Assembly: GCA_004154925.1 (NCBI GenBank)
Contig: QJNS01000029.1
Location: 186,001 to 250,000, forward strand
Source of the DNA: Monosporascus cannonballus
Lineage: Eukaryota; Ascomycota; Sordariomycetes; Xylariales
DNA: 64,000 nucleotides
Direction: 5' to 3'
Made by a program: the position numbers and the translations under genes. Numbering within the stretch: position 1 is the first letter of the stretch; each line of letters opens with the position of its first letter. The notes beneath the pieces were generated by a model, which did no database searches, was not told the origin of the DNA, and worked only from the letters and a program-made list of their open reading frames with translations. This document shows, one piece after another, positions 45,591-56,338 of the stretch.

Positions 45591-46755
45591 ATGGCTCTCT
45601 TCGGCCTCGTAGCCCGCCCGCGAGCTTCATTAATCGCTGCCGTTTTCTTCCTTTCGGTCGTTGGCTTGTTGGCCCGCTTCTCTCCCTTAGCCGCCCCACC
45701 GGTTTCGACAGCGCCGGGGATCGAACCCCGGATTGAGTTGGTGGTGGCAGCCGTCAAGGCCGATAACACCTCTTGGATTCCTGAGCATTTTTCGTTTTAT
45801 CCAACCCACATATACATCGCTGATGACCCCACGGCGCCTCTTACCGTGGAGAAGAACATCGGCCATGAAAGTAATGTCTATCTAACGTGCGGCACTCCAG
45901 ATTTCGATGCGGCAGGACTGTGCTAACCTTGATACAGGTACATCATCGATAACTATCACAAGCTCCCCGACATCGTCATATTCTTGCATGGTCGCCGCTA
46001 CCAGTGGCACAATGAAGATCCGCTGTACGGTAGGGCTACCCTTGGCTTTTACCCCGTGACTTTCTTAAGCTGATGAATGTATTGTGCCAATAGACGGTGT
46101 GCCGCCTCTGCAGAAGCTGCAAATCCCGTACGTTGTCAAGCACGGGTTTGCCACGCTTCGTTGCTCCTGGCTACTTGGGTGCCCACTTGAGATCAAGCCA
46201 GACCTGAATGCAGACATCAAGTGGGACCACCCCGAAGCGGACCAGCGTGCCAAGACCGAGGCGATCTATGCGGTAGCCTTCACGGAGCTTTTTCCGGGAA
46301 GGCCGGTCCCCGACGCCGTCGGCGTGCACTGCGGCGCCCAGTTCGCCGTCACCAAGGAGCGGATCCTCGGGATGACGGTCGAGGAGTACAAGTCGTACCG
46401 CAACTGGCTCTGGACGACGGAGCTCACGGACGAGTTCTCCGGTCGCGTCATGGAGTACTCGTGGCACCAGATCCTGGGGCAGCCCCCCGTGGATTGCCCC
46501 CACGCCGGGGAGTGCTTCTGCCAGAAGTTTGGCATGTGCGACCTCAAGTGCGAGGATTACGGTTGCGAGAAGACTTATTTCTTCAACTTCGGCGAGCTGC
46601 CGGACAATTGGCCCGAGGAAGGACCGGGGACGGACGGCTGGCCGTTGCGGAACTGGACAGAGATTGAGCCTGAACCGGAACCCAAGTCCGATCCTGACGT
46701 AAAAGACGTCTTGACACCAGAACCTCAACCGAGACCCGATGGTGGAGAAACCTGA
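45591..46755 (+). CDS. DUF3431-family type II membrane protein
   Basis: Three exons, 45591-45886, 45938-46029 and 46094-46755; introns of 51 and 64 bp with GT..AG ends, the first with TGCTAAC as branch site. Total 1050 nt, 349 aa. Residues 12-29 (ASLIAAVFFLSVVGLL) form a signal anchor; a luminal domain follows with the family blocks ELVVAAVKADNTSWIPEHF, YIADDP, NVYLTYIIDNYHKLPDIVIF, LHGRRYQWHNEDP, AFTELFPGRPVP, GVHCGAQFAV and SGRVMEYSWHQILGQ, and a Cys-rich end (CPHAGECFCQKFGMCDLKC). The tail is rich in Glu/Pro. DUF3431 proteins are widespread in filamentous fungi and of unknown activity. The frame is intact and GC-rich in its last exon. Confidence 0.88.
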
Positions 46756-47147
46756 CCCTGGTTTAGAAAGCGGCTGATCAAAATCAATATGCTACATCTG
46801 ATAACACTAGTCGCTAGGTCTGTTAATATAATGCTTGATAGCTTTTCATTATATATTGGCCTGAGCCTTATGAGGTTCTAGGCTGTTTCCCATATGCTAT
46901 TTTCAAGGGGCATTGTTCGGGATAGAGTTCAGGTTCATGCTTAGGGAGGAATAACTGTACATAGCAATTTCCCTATCTTATTGAAAACATATAGAGAATT
47001 CGGTTGATAAAGCACTCCTGTAGCCAACGTATGACCACCGTCCAAGGCCTTTCTTATCAACCTTGAAATCCAACCCGACTAAACCCGGCAGACTTCCCAA
47101 TCCCCGTATTCATGCTTTTTGTTACGTCTCTCAGAAACACGTTCCCG
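46756..47147. other. intergenic between convergent DUF3431 and DUF3176 genes
   Basis: No coding signature. It must hold both terminators of the convergent pair. Confidence 0.5.
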
Positions 47148-49355
47148 TTATTTAGACCGCAGCTCGAGTCCATAGCCGTTCTCTTCGAATCTGACCACCA
47201 CGGACCTTGCTTTCTCCGCCAATTGCCCATTCCTACCTTCCAGTTTCGACTCTGCTTGGGCCTCGCCGCTAATATAATGAGACAGGGTAGCAATCATGTC
47301 CGTAGTCCGCGGTTCCAATCGCAGACTGCCGGTCTTGAGGATGGAGAGTGCGCAGGAGACGAAGCCGAGAACTATCGCCAGGAGCGGGAGCGTTACATAC
47401 GCCCAATGGACTTAATAATGGATTCCCTACTCCTGCCCAGTTCCGGCGACGGTCACATTTGACTTATGTCGCATCCGATCCGAGGCCGTTCGTGTCACTG
47501 TCGACTATTATTGCGAAGCTACTGCTCTGATAGATGGGTTCGACTAGAGCCGACTGGGAGATAGCAATCTCTGTCAAGGCTGACCATACCAGAAGTCCTC
47601 CCCTGGATCTTCTCAGCAGGTCACGATTCACAAAGTCTAGGGTGCTCTTGACGGTTGTTGGTTCAATGTGGACCGCGAAGAACTGTCTTCCGGTAGACCA
47701 TGCTCGTTGAGCTCTGTTTCTGGAACGACGAGTTCGAGGTTTCTTCGTTGGAAGTCGACATGTTGGGAGAGGAGGTAATGGTCGCTCCGCGCTTCAAAAT
47801 CTACAAGGTACTCGGCGAGACCAGCCCGGTCCGTTCAGTGATATGATATTGGGTCCCGTTCTGCCCAGGAAGCAACGACGCGCTCACTCAGCATTCCACC
47901 GACGGTTCTTAGTTGATAAGCGTTCACGCAGATGTATGGGGCGCATTCCGTCGCGGCGACAGCGCTCTCTCCAGATAGTATCTGTGTTCCCCACACGATT
48001 CTGAAGCTTACGTTAGAGTAAGGGGTATGACGACCCACACCGCTTCTGTGTATATAGATGCAGTTCCCCCCGGCCTTTGGCTGGTCATTTAGTATGGAAT
48101 TCAGCGGGTATTCGACCTATCTTTGACAACCTAGATTATGCCGATAGACGTCTTTAAGGGGGTGAGATGCCCAAACGAGACCATAAGTCCGCGCTGGTAC
48201 GTCGCCGCGGCGGTCATGAAGATTTCGAGATCTGAGTTTCGAAAGTCAATATCAGCGTCATGGTGGGTGAGTTTGACATAGGAGAGAGAATGGCGTATGA
48301 ATTTACTCCTCAGCGGGTGCGGAATGAGAGTTAATCGTGCATAAACCATCACCATCCGCCTCCTCTCGCTTCAAATAGCGCGATGCGTCGCTGCAGGTAC
48401 TCCAAGTCACTAGTGAAGTATATGAAGGCCAAGTAGAGTTCGCTGTTGGATATCGAAACGACACTGACGGTTGCACTCTATTCGAGGAGTTGTAGAACCC
48501 ATTGTTGAAAGCGGTGGCCATACCGTGGTCGGGATGAGAGACTCACAAAATGAGCCAGATGGATTCATTCAACGGTGGTTCTGTCATAAAAAGAACTAGT
48601 TGTCGAGTAACATCCTCCAGAGAGGACGCCGGTATCGAGTGCCTCAGCACGACCGATCAGCGGCACCATCTTGTCAATGCGGGTAACTCTCTGGCCTGCC
48701 AAATCCACAACGCACTGAAGGAGAGGTTCAAAAGCTAACCGTAATAGAATGACCAGAGCACCGACAGCTGTCCAATGACTAGTACCAACAGTCAGCAGAA
48801 ATATTCAACGTGAAAGTCGTCTTGGAGATTTCACTGGATAGCCTTACCCGGATACGGAGCCAGGGGGTAATCGCATACTACTCCGCTGTCGCGGACCAGC
48901 CTCATCAAATCTCCTGAGAGCGAGCAAGCTATCTTCTCTCTTTGCAAACTAATTCCATTTCCCCAGGGCGAGACAGGAGCCGATAGCAAAGCCTTGGTTG
49001 GTTCGAGATACCGCGGCCAGCATGGAGATCACGGTATTCAGCGGGAGGGTGAGATTCCATCCGCTCAGAGGCTGGGCATCGCCATAGCCAAGGAGAGCCA
49101 ATAGAGCGATGAGGGAAATGAGGCAGAGAACCAAATCGTCCGACTCGGGTGCCCAAGAATCCCAGCGGCTGAGCCCACGAGCGGGCCTGCATAGGGGAGG
49201 CACATAACGAGTAGCACTGCTCGTCTCAGTACTGGATTCCGTGGAAATCGCCCACTCTCTATAGACGGTTCCGTATTACCGCCACTCTGGAAGTACGAAT
49301 ACTGTTCTTGAGTAGCGGGGAATGCGGTTGGTGATATTGTCATAAGCGGAATCAT
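47148..49355 (-). pseudogene. DUF3176-family membrane protein, multiply disrupted
   Basis: Minus-strand pieces occur in family order. N-terminus MIPLMTISPTAFPATQEQYS at 49355; after a frame change the first membrane region (LISLIALLALLGYGDAQPLS, then LPLNTVISMLAAV); CLALGKWN followed by TAG at 48949-48951 where KWxWF is usual; LALRRFDEAG; WTAVGALVILLRLAFEPLLQ; TANSTWPSYTSLVTWSTCSD near 48430; ATECAPYICVNAYQLRTV near 47920; and a last membrane segment (WAYVTLPLLAIVLGFVSCAL) leading to FEENGYGLELRSK, stop 47148-47150. Several frame changes and stops separate the pieces. The TAG is CCA to CTA on the plus strand (CpA to TpA). Function of DUF3176 proteins is unknown. Confidence 0.8.
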
Positions 49356-49468
49356 ATTAGATGCCGTGTTACCATCAACTGCTTCAAGAGGTTCCTCATG
49401 GTGCCCTGGTGAGGCTTTCGGCCGCCATTGAAGGTAGATGGATGATTGCTATTGCAGCACTATAAACT

Positions 49469-49600
49469 TGTCGTGGAATAGGGGTATCTGTGTTAGTCAT
49501 CAAGCTCCCAGCACCCCGGAAGAACCTTATTCCGGCGCGCCCATAATATATAAAGAACTTTCTAGTTACCGTTCGTTAATACAAAATTTTAATTATATAA
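49469..49600 (+). repeat. LTR-like repeat, copy 2; edge of the right AT-rich block
   Basis: Same sequence as 36043-36172: TGTCGTGGAATAGG, then TGTTAGTCATCAAGCT, GGAAGAACCTTATTCCGG and a TATATAAAGA box. The first 90 bp are almost unmutated; from about 49560 the match shows C-to-T and G-to-A changes throughout. The switch to AT-rich DNA occurs inside this repeat. Confidence 0.65.
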
Positions 49601-50283
49601 ATTTTATGTTTTATATTTTTTATTGTTTTATTTATTAATTAATTTAATTATTATAATTATAAACCCGGTAGTTTAATTTTGTACATTAATTGTTATTAAA
49701 TTAATTATGGTTTTATTATTAATTTATAATTTTATTTCGGATAATATATAAAATAGTTTTATTGTTAAGTATATAATATTTAACGGTTATTTTAATTATT
49801 TAATTAAAATTTTATTTTATTTTTTAATATTTTTACGTAATATTAAGTATTTTCTTAATTTAAACGTCTTTAATATTATATTTTTTAAAAGGTATACAGG
49901 TAATTTTATCGTCTAAATATTATATTATCTATATTAACGTCCGAATTAAAGTTAATTATTAAATAAATTTTACCACGTAAAAATTTCTCGAATAAAATAA
50001 TATTCTTTTATAAGCTTTAAAAAATACAATAATAATTTTAAATATTCTATTATAAAATATTAAAAATAAATTTAAAAAATTGCGAAAATCGAAATACACT
50101 ATATCAATATTTAAATTTAAATAAACGTTAAAATAAAAAGTAAAATAGTTAAAACGCTGAAATTACTTCAGTATTTTGAAAAGATTACGATTAAAATTTA
50201 TTTATTTATTCGAAAGTAAATATAATTATTATTATGTACGAAAAATATTGCAAAATCTTACGTTTTAATAAAAGAAAATATTT
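49601..50283. other. extremely AT-rich DNA, no gene
   Basis: Almost only A/T with a few CpG; no protein similarity seen. Probably the interior of an old RIP-destroyed element whose 5' LTR is 49469-49600; it continues after element A at 56339. Confidence 0.5.
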
Positions 50284-50288
50284 AAAAC

Positions 50289-50474
50289 TGTGATGGGGCT
50301 GTATGGAGCCCTATTATAGAGCACCGGATAAACGCCGGTACCAAGCAGCATTAACGCAACGCCTTATATGCCAACATGCATAATTATATTTTCGTTTTCT
50401 TTTCTTTTTTTTTAGTTAAAAAATAAATTCTTATTAGTAATTAATTACTACCCGTTTAGGTAAAATCTTTTACA
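50289..50474 (+). repeat. 5' LTR of chromovirus A
   Basis: 186 bp from TGTGATGGGGCTGTATGG to AAATCTTTTACA; pairs with 56146-56333. Confidence 0.92.
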
Positions 50475-50549
50475 TATTTTCTAGCTTATTATTTAACAAA
50501 GTCAAAAACGTTCGGAATTAGATATTAGAATTTTCGAACGTTTTTTAAG

Positions 50550-53500
50550 GAGCCTAGCAAAGGGCCCTTATCAACCCAAAATTATAAAAGGTATTTAATA
50601 TTATAACGGAAATTTTAATAAGCTTAATAACAGTTATAAAGTAACGTATAAGTTATTAATTTGAAGAAAATAAGAAAAAAGTAACCTAATTTCGTAAGCA
50701 TATAAAAACATAGCATAAGGCAAATAAGAAGTTAATATAAATAACTAAATAACTTAGAAACGGCTTAATTATTTAATAAAAATTTATTACTTAATTATAA
50801 GTTTGAAACGCGATAACCTTTACGAATACCGATTTTTTCTCAATTTAATAATAATCGGAAATGTAATTAGGCTATTCCGTAAAAACTGTTCGAACGACCG
50901 AATCAATAATAAGAACTAAGCGGAAATCGTTGCTTTAGCCAAAAAAAGTTCGACGAAACAAAAAAGAAGTTCTTCGAATAATACGTATTTATAACTTATA
51001 AACTCGAAATAAACGTTATTTTCGTAAAAGAAATTTATAAGTAGTTTTACGTTATATACGAAAAGTTCGAAATTAATATATAACGTACGATTATTATTTA
51101 GTATATTATTAAAAGCCTAATTAATATTTATAACCCTGTTATTTTTTTTTAAATGTTATACGAATAATATAATAATTAGCATGAAAAGGAAAAAGTAACC
51201 GAATATTTTCGGAATTTAAGGTAAACCGATAATACGAAATTTTCGTTATTTTATCCTTTTTTTCGAAAAAGCCTTAGTAAACGTAAAAAGGATTATTTAA
51301 TTAACAAAAACGAAATTTATATTTTTAACAGGAATATTATATACAAAATATACCCAAGTTTTAATCTTAATGGATTTTTTTAAAAATTATAACGTATGGA
51401 TAAATAAAATAATAAAAATTACTAAACGCCTTAAAGGAATAATGTGGCAGAAAAAACGAATAATTTTCTAATAATTTAGTCGGACAGTAATAACTAAGCG
51501 GAAAATAATTTAGATGGCGATATAAGTATAATAGGTATTTCGGTAATGGGACGGTAAAAATAAGGATTTAAAATTTTACCTTTAGCGCCAACATAATATG
51601 CGTAATAAGTAATTTAAAAAAAACGGAACGCCCGTAAAGTAAAAGACCTTTACCTACATTATGGGCGTCCTAATTATAGGGCGAACTATTGCTTATTTTT
51701 ACTCACAAAAAAACCGTAAAAAAGGATTAATTCGTTAAAGGCGTCCGAAAATAAAAAGTCGGAATTTAAAAACGAAAAAGGAAAAAAATAATTTTTAAAT
51801 ATTAGCGTATTTAAGAACGAAAAACGACTTAAGCGGAAATAAGAATCGCGAAATAAAATATGGAGGGCATTTTATTTATTATCGAAATATATATTAATTA
51901 AAAAAATTTATAAAAAGTTTTATTAATTAAGTATATAAATATTTTGCTATAATAAGCGAAACGTTTGTAAAACGTTTACGGTTATTACGTAGTTTAATAA
52001 AATTATACAGATTAAAAAAATTCGAAAAAAAGCCAAAAACGGCGAAAAAGAAATTGAAAAAAATTATATATATAAAGATAAATATTAATCGATTCAAAAT
52101 TAGAATATTTGCATATATTATTAATAACTTTAATTACTTTTTAATTTTAGGAAAACCTTAAATAAAACGTTACGATATTGTATACGTAATGCAAAAATAT
52201 TTTTTAATAATAAACGTAATAAATTATATAAAAGTTTACGAAAAGAAAATACGAAACTTAAGGAAATAACGTACGAATAATTCGCGAAACGAAAAGAATT
52301 TTAATTACTGCTTTTAAAACGAAATTTTGGAAAATAAAAGAAATTAAAAGGATTAAATAAGAAATTTAACTATTTTTAATTATTTTGGCCGATATTAATA
52401 AGGCGTTAACGCTTATGAAAAAAAATAAAATTTTAATGAAAAGTTTCCGTTTAAATTAGAAATATTTCGGAAATTATTCGACAAAATATTAGATAATACT
52501 TTACTTTTATCCCGCTCCGGAATATATTATATAATTTTATTATGTAAAAACGAAATAAAGAAGGAAATCCTAATATTATGAGGGCCTTTATATGATATAA
52601 TTAAGAACAAATTGTTAACTTTAAGGAAAACCCTAACAGAACTTTTAAATAAAAGATATATTTGCGTAAGCAGTTCGTCTATAAGGGCTCCGGTTTTATT
52701 TGTAAAAAAACCCGGAAGAAAATTGCAAATTTATTGCGATTATCGGGCGTTAAATATAATAACCGAAAAAGATTATTACTTTTTACCCCTTATTTCGAAA
52801 ATTTAAGATTATTTTTTTACGTTAAGTAATTTACGAAAATAAATATCCGAATAACGTTTTATAAGATTAAAATTAAGGAAGGAAATAAATAAAAAACGGT
52901 ATTTTAAATATGTTTCGGTTTATACGAATAACTAGTAATACCGTTTGGTTTATGCAAAGTTCCCGTAATTTTCCAGCAATACGTTAACGGGGTCCTAAAT
53001 AAGTACTTCGACGTTTTCTACTTAATATATATAGATAATATCCTTATTTTTTTTCCGGATCCAAAAAGGATTATATGCAAAAGATAAAAAAGGTCCTAAG
53101 CCGTTTAAAAAAAACGGGTTTAAATCTGGATATTTCTAAATGTGAATTTGCCGTAAAAATAATAAAATACCTTAGATTTATTATAAACGCCGGAAAGGGG
53201 ATACGAATAAACTCTAAGAAATTACATACAATTAAAAAATAAAAAGTTTTTAAAATACTTAAGGGAATCCGAAATTTCCTAGGGTTCATAAATTTTTACC
53301 GTAATTTTATAGCCTATTACGCGGATATATCGGTACCGCTAATAGCCTTAATTCGGAAAAAAACCTTATTTTGCTAAGGGAAAAAAAATAACGTTTAAAC
53401 GTTTTAAAAATGCCTTTATAACGGAACCGATTTTGGCATAATAAGATTTTGAAAAACTTATAATATTAAAAGTAAATTATTTAGGGACAATATACGAAAA

Positions 53501-55800
53501 TTGTTTATTTTAAGTTAATAAATTAAGAATATTACGTTTAATTACTTATTATGTTAAAAACTTAAATTCCGTTAAAATTAAATATGAAATATATAATAAA
53601 ACGATTTTAACGGTAATAAGTTATTAAAAAACGTAAGATATAAAATTATATAATATAATTACCTTATTTAAAATTATTACCGATTATAAAAAGCTAAAAT
53701 ATTTTATAATTATTAAAAGGTTAAATAAATATTAAATAAGGTAATTAAAAAATTATTCCGTTTTAATTTTTATTTCGAATTCCGTATTAACTGTTTAAAT
53801 ATTAAAGTTAATATATTTTCGCGTAAAAAATAAAATATGTCTATAAGAAAAGGCAATAATTAAAAAACCGTATAAAACCTTTGATTAATAAAAAAATAAT
53901 TACTTATATTATTTACGAAATATTAAAAATATATTATAAATGCGATAACGGTTAATAATATTAAAATTAAAACTAACGAGTTATTTCGAAAAACGCAAAT
54001 ATTTTAATATTACGAAAACTTTTAAAAACTTTAGGATATAACGTTAAAGTAAAATAAAACTTACGAGCATATTATTAAAGCTATGATAAAAAGGGAACGT
54101 AATTTTTTGCGGAATTAAATTTATTAATTTCGATTATAAAATATATTTTAAAGGTTAAAAAATTTTTTTTTCGGGAATACCTTTAAATCTTAAATTAAAA
54201 ACCGTTTGAAACGGTTTTAAGATAAAATATTTACGATTTTTATATAATAAGCTATTTAGATAAAAAGGTTACGATAACGGTATTTTCGAAATGTTTTTTT
54301 TGGCTGGGTATATATCGTATAATAAAGTAATTTTGCAGGAATTATAACGTATACGGCTATAAGAATATATGGAAAAATAAGAAAGAAGAATTATTAAAAT
54401 TATTTCTGGTTTTCGAATAATTCCATAATGAATTATTAATTAATTTTACAACCGATTTATTAATTATGTTTAAATACGATTTATAGTTTTTAATAAGTAT
54501 AATAAATTAATTATTTAAAATAATAATTTTAAAAATAATACGTAAGATAAACGTAAAAACATATACGGAAGTATTTATAAAAATATATTAAAAATTCCAT
54601 ATTTTCTTTAAGGCTATTATAAATAATAAGGGAATTAATTAGGTAAGGAAATTCTGGATTAAACTTTACGAATTAATACGGATAAAATAATATTTTTTTA
54701 TCGTATATTATTTAAAAATTAATAATGTTACGGAAAAGGCTAATTAAAAAAATATTAACTTATTTAGGAACTTTCGTAACGTATTTGCAATAAGAATAAA
54801 ATAAGTTTTTTTCGGAAATAATATTTATAATTAATAATTAAAATATAATTTCGGTAAAATTTAAATTTTTTATTTTACGAGTATTATATTAACCCGATTC
54901 CCCAAATAAAAAATAATTTAGCAATTAAAAAAGATTTACGCATAAAAACGGAAATTTTTGTCAGAAAATTACGAAAAAATATAGAATTTGCCTAAGTTAC
55001 GATAGCGGCGGCTTTGTAAACCTAGGAAAAAATAGCGAATAAACGTTATTTTTCTGCCGAAAAATACGAAGTGGGCAACAAAATCTAATTATTTCTAAAA
55101 AATGTCGTTATCCCTTAACCGTTAAAAAAGCTAAGGTAATTTTAAATTAAATATTAAATGATTAAAATAATTAATTTTTACGGTATCGAATTAAATATAT
55201 TTAAAAAGATTTATAACCGCTTTTACGTTAATTTATTAAAATATATAAACCGTAATCCTTTACCCTTCCAAATTAACGTAAATACGTAACCTCTTTTTAT
55301 TATTTTTAAAAGAAATAATAAACCGGAATTTAAAATCGAAAATATTTTTTAAGCTCGGATTAAAAAAATAAGAAAAAGTTTTATACGCCAAATCCAGGTA
55401 AAATAGTTAAGTTACGTAAAACCGATTTAAAAGCCGTTTAAGAAATTTGCAAATACGGCGGCTTTATAATAATTCGAAAAGAAATACGGTGATATAGCCA
55501 TTAATAACGGACCTCAAATCCAGCGTATTATCCGAAAGCGAATAAGTAAAAATCCAACTTAAAAATGCCGGCCGGACGGCGCGTAAACGATATAGAAAAC
55601 TTAAGGAAACCGCTTAGAAACAGCCTTATATAATTTGCAAATAGGCGTTAGAATCACGTTTCCGTTATTTACAAATAAAGCATATTAAGAAGGAATTAAA
55701 AGTTATAAAAATAATATACCGGTTACAAAATTATTTCATTACTTTTGAAAATTTATAAATTTAACGATTTACATTACGAATTTATAACGTTAACGTTATA
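50550..55800 (+). pseudogene. chromovirus A gag-pol remnant
   Basis: The knuckle near 51651-51692 reads YLHYGRPNYRANYC, a C-x2-C-x4-H-x4-C pattern in which two Cys have become Tyr and the His has become Tyr. The RT has an open stretch at 52612-52806 with PVLFVKKPGRKLQIYCDYRA and DYYFLPLISKI, a palm motif YIDN for YxDD near 53030, and GFINFYRNFI (53282-53311). RNase H and integrase lie in 53400-55000 but are poorly legible. A chromodomain is readable at about 55330-55520 (KIENIFQARIKKI-like start, KWLSYVKPIWKP-like centre with Trp codons now stops, ending FEKKYGDIAINNGP). A further long C-terminal tail extends to about 55800. Inactive. Confidence 0.75.
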
Positions 55801-56145
55801 CGGGAGTTGCGTACCTAAGGTACGCGGTTATTCGGCTTTATTTATATTAAATTCTAGCAAAACCGGAATCATTTTTTTAGCCGCCTAAGTTACGATTACG
55901 AAGTTTTCGAAAGTACTAATAACACAATTATTAACGGCTATTAATTTAACCTGTAACGTAAGTTAATAAGCGGCGCGGGAAGGGCGCGGAAATATCGTAA
56001 GAAAAATTTATATAATGGGATTTATTATTTTTATACTTAATACATCTTTTTTTACGCAGGGCGAAAAGATTAATTAGAAGTTAAAAATTAATGCGATTAT
56101 TAATTTTGCGATAAGCTAACCCCTTTCGGGAAAGGTGGGGGGTAA

Positions 56146-56333
56146 TATGATGGGGCTATATGGAACTTTATTATGGAGCACCGGATAAACGCCGGTATCA
56201 AACAGCATTAGCGTAGCGTCTTATATGCGAATATATACAACTGTATTTTCGTCTTTTCTTCCTTTTCTCTTTAGCTAGAAAATAAACTTTTATTGGCAAC
56301 TAATTACAGACCGTTCAGGTGAAACGTTTTACA
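56146..56333 (+). repeat. 3' LTR of chromovirus A
   Basis: 188 bp, starting TATGATGGGGC (RIP form of TGTGATGGGGC), ending AAACGTTTTACA. Less mutated than the 5' LTR in its second half. Confidence 0.92.
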
Positions 56334-56338
56334 AAAAC

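Larger units (their letters stand above)
50289..56333 (+). mobile_element. Ty3/gypsy chromovirus 'A', a second lineage
   Basis: LTRs 50289-50474 and 56146-56333 with the duplication AAAAC (50284-50288, 56334-56338). A purine tract (GGGAAAGGTGGGGGG) precedes the 3' LTR. 6045 bp. Short LTRs and different LTR and pol sequences separate it from B, C, E, F and G. Order: gag with degraded zinc knuckle, RT, RNase H, integrase, chromodomain, long C-terminal tail. It sits inside the extremely AT-rich DNA. Confidence 0.93.

Noticed and set aside
46171..46728. 185-codon frame on the minus strand, and other long frames within the third DUF3431 exon
   Set aside because: Shadows of the GC-rich DUF3431 exon; the plus-strand protein has clear family blocks and splice sites, the others have none.
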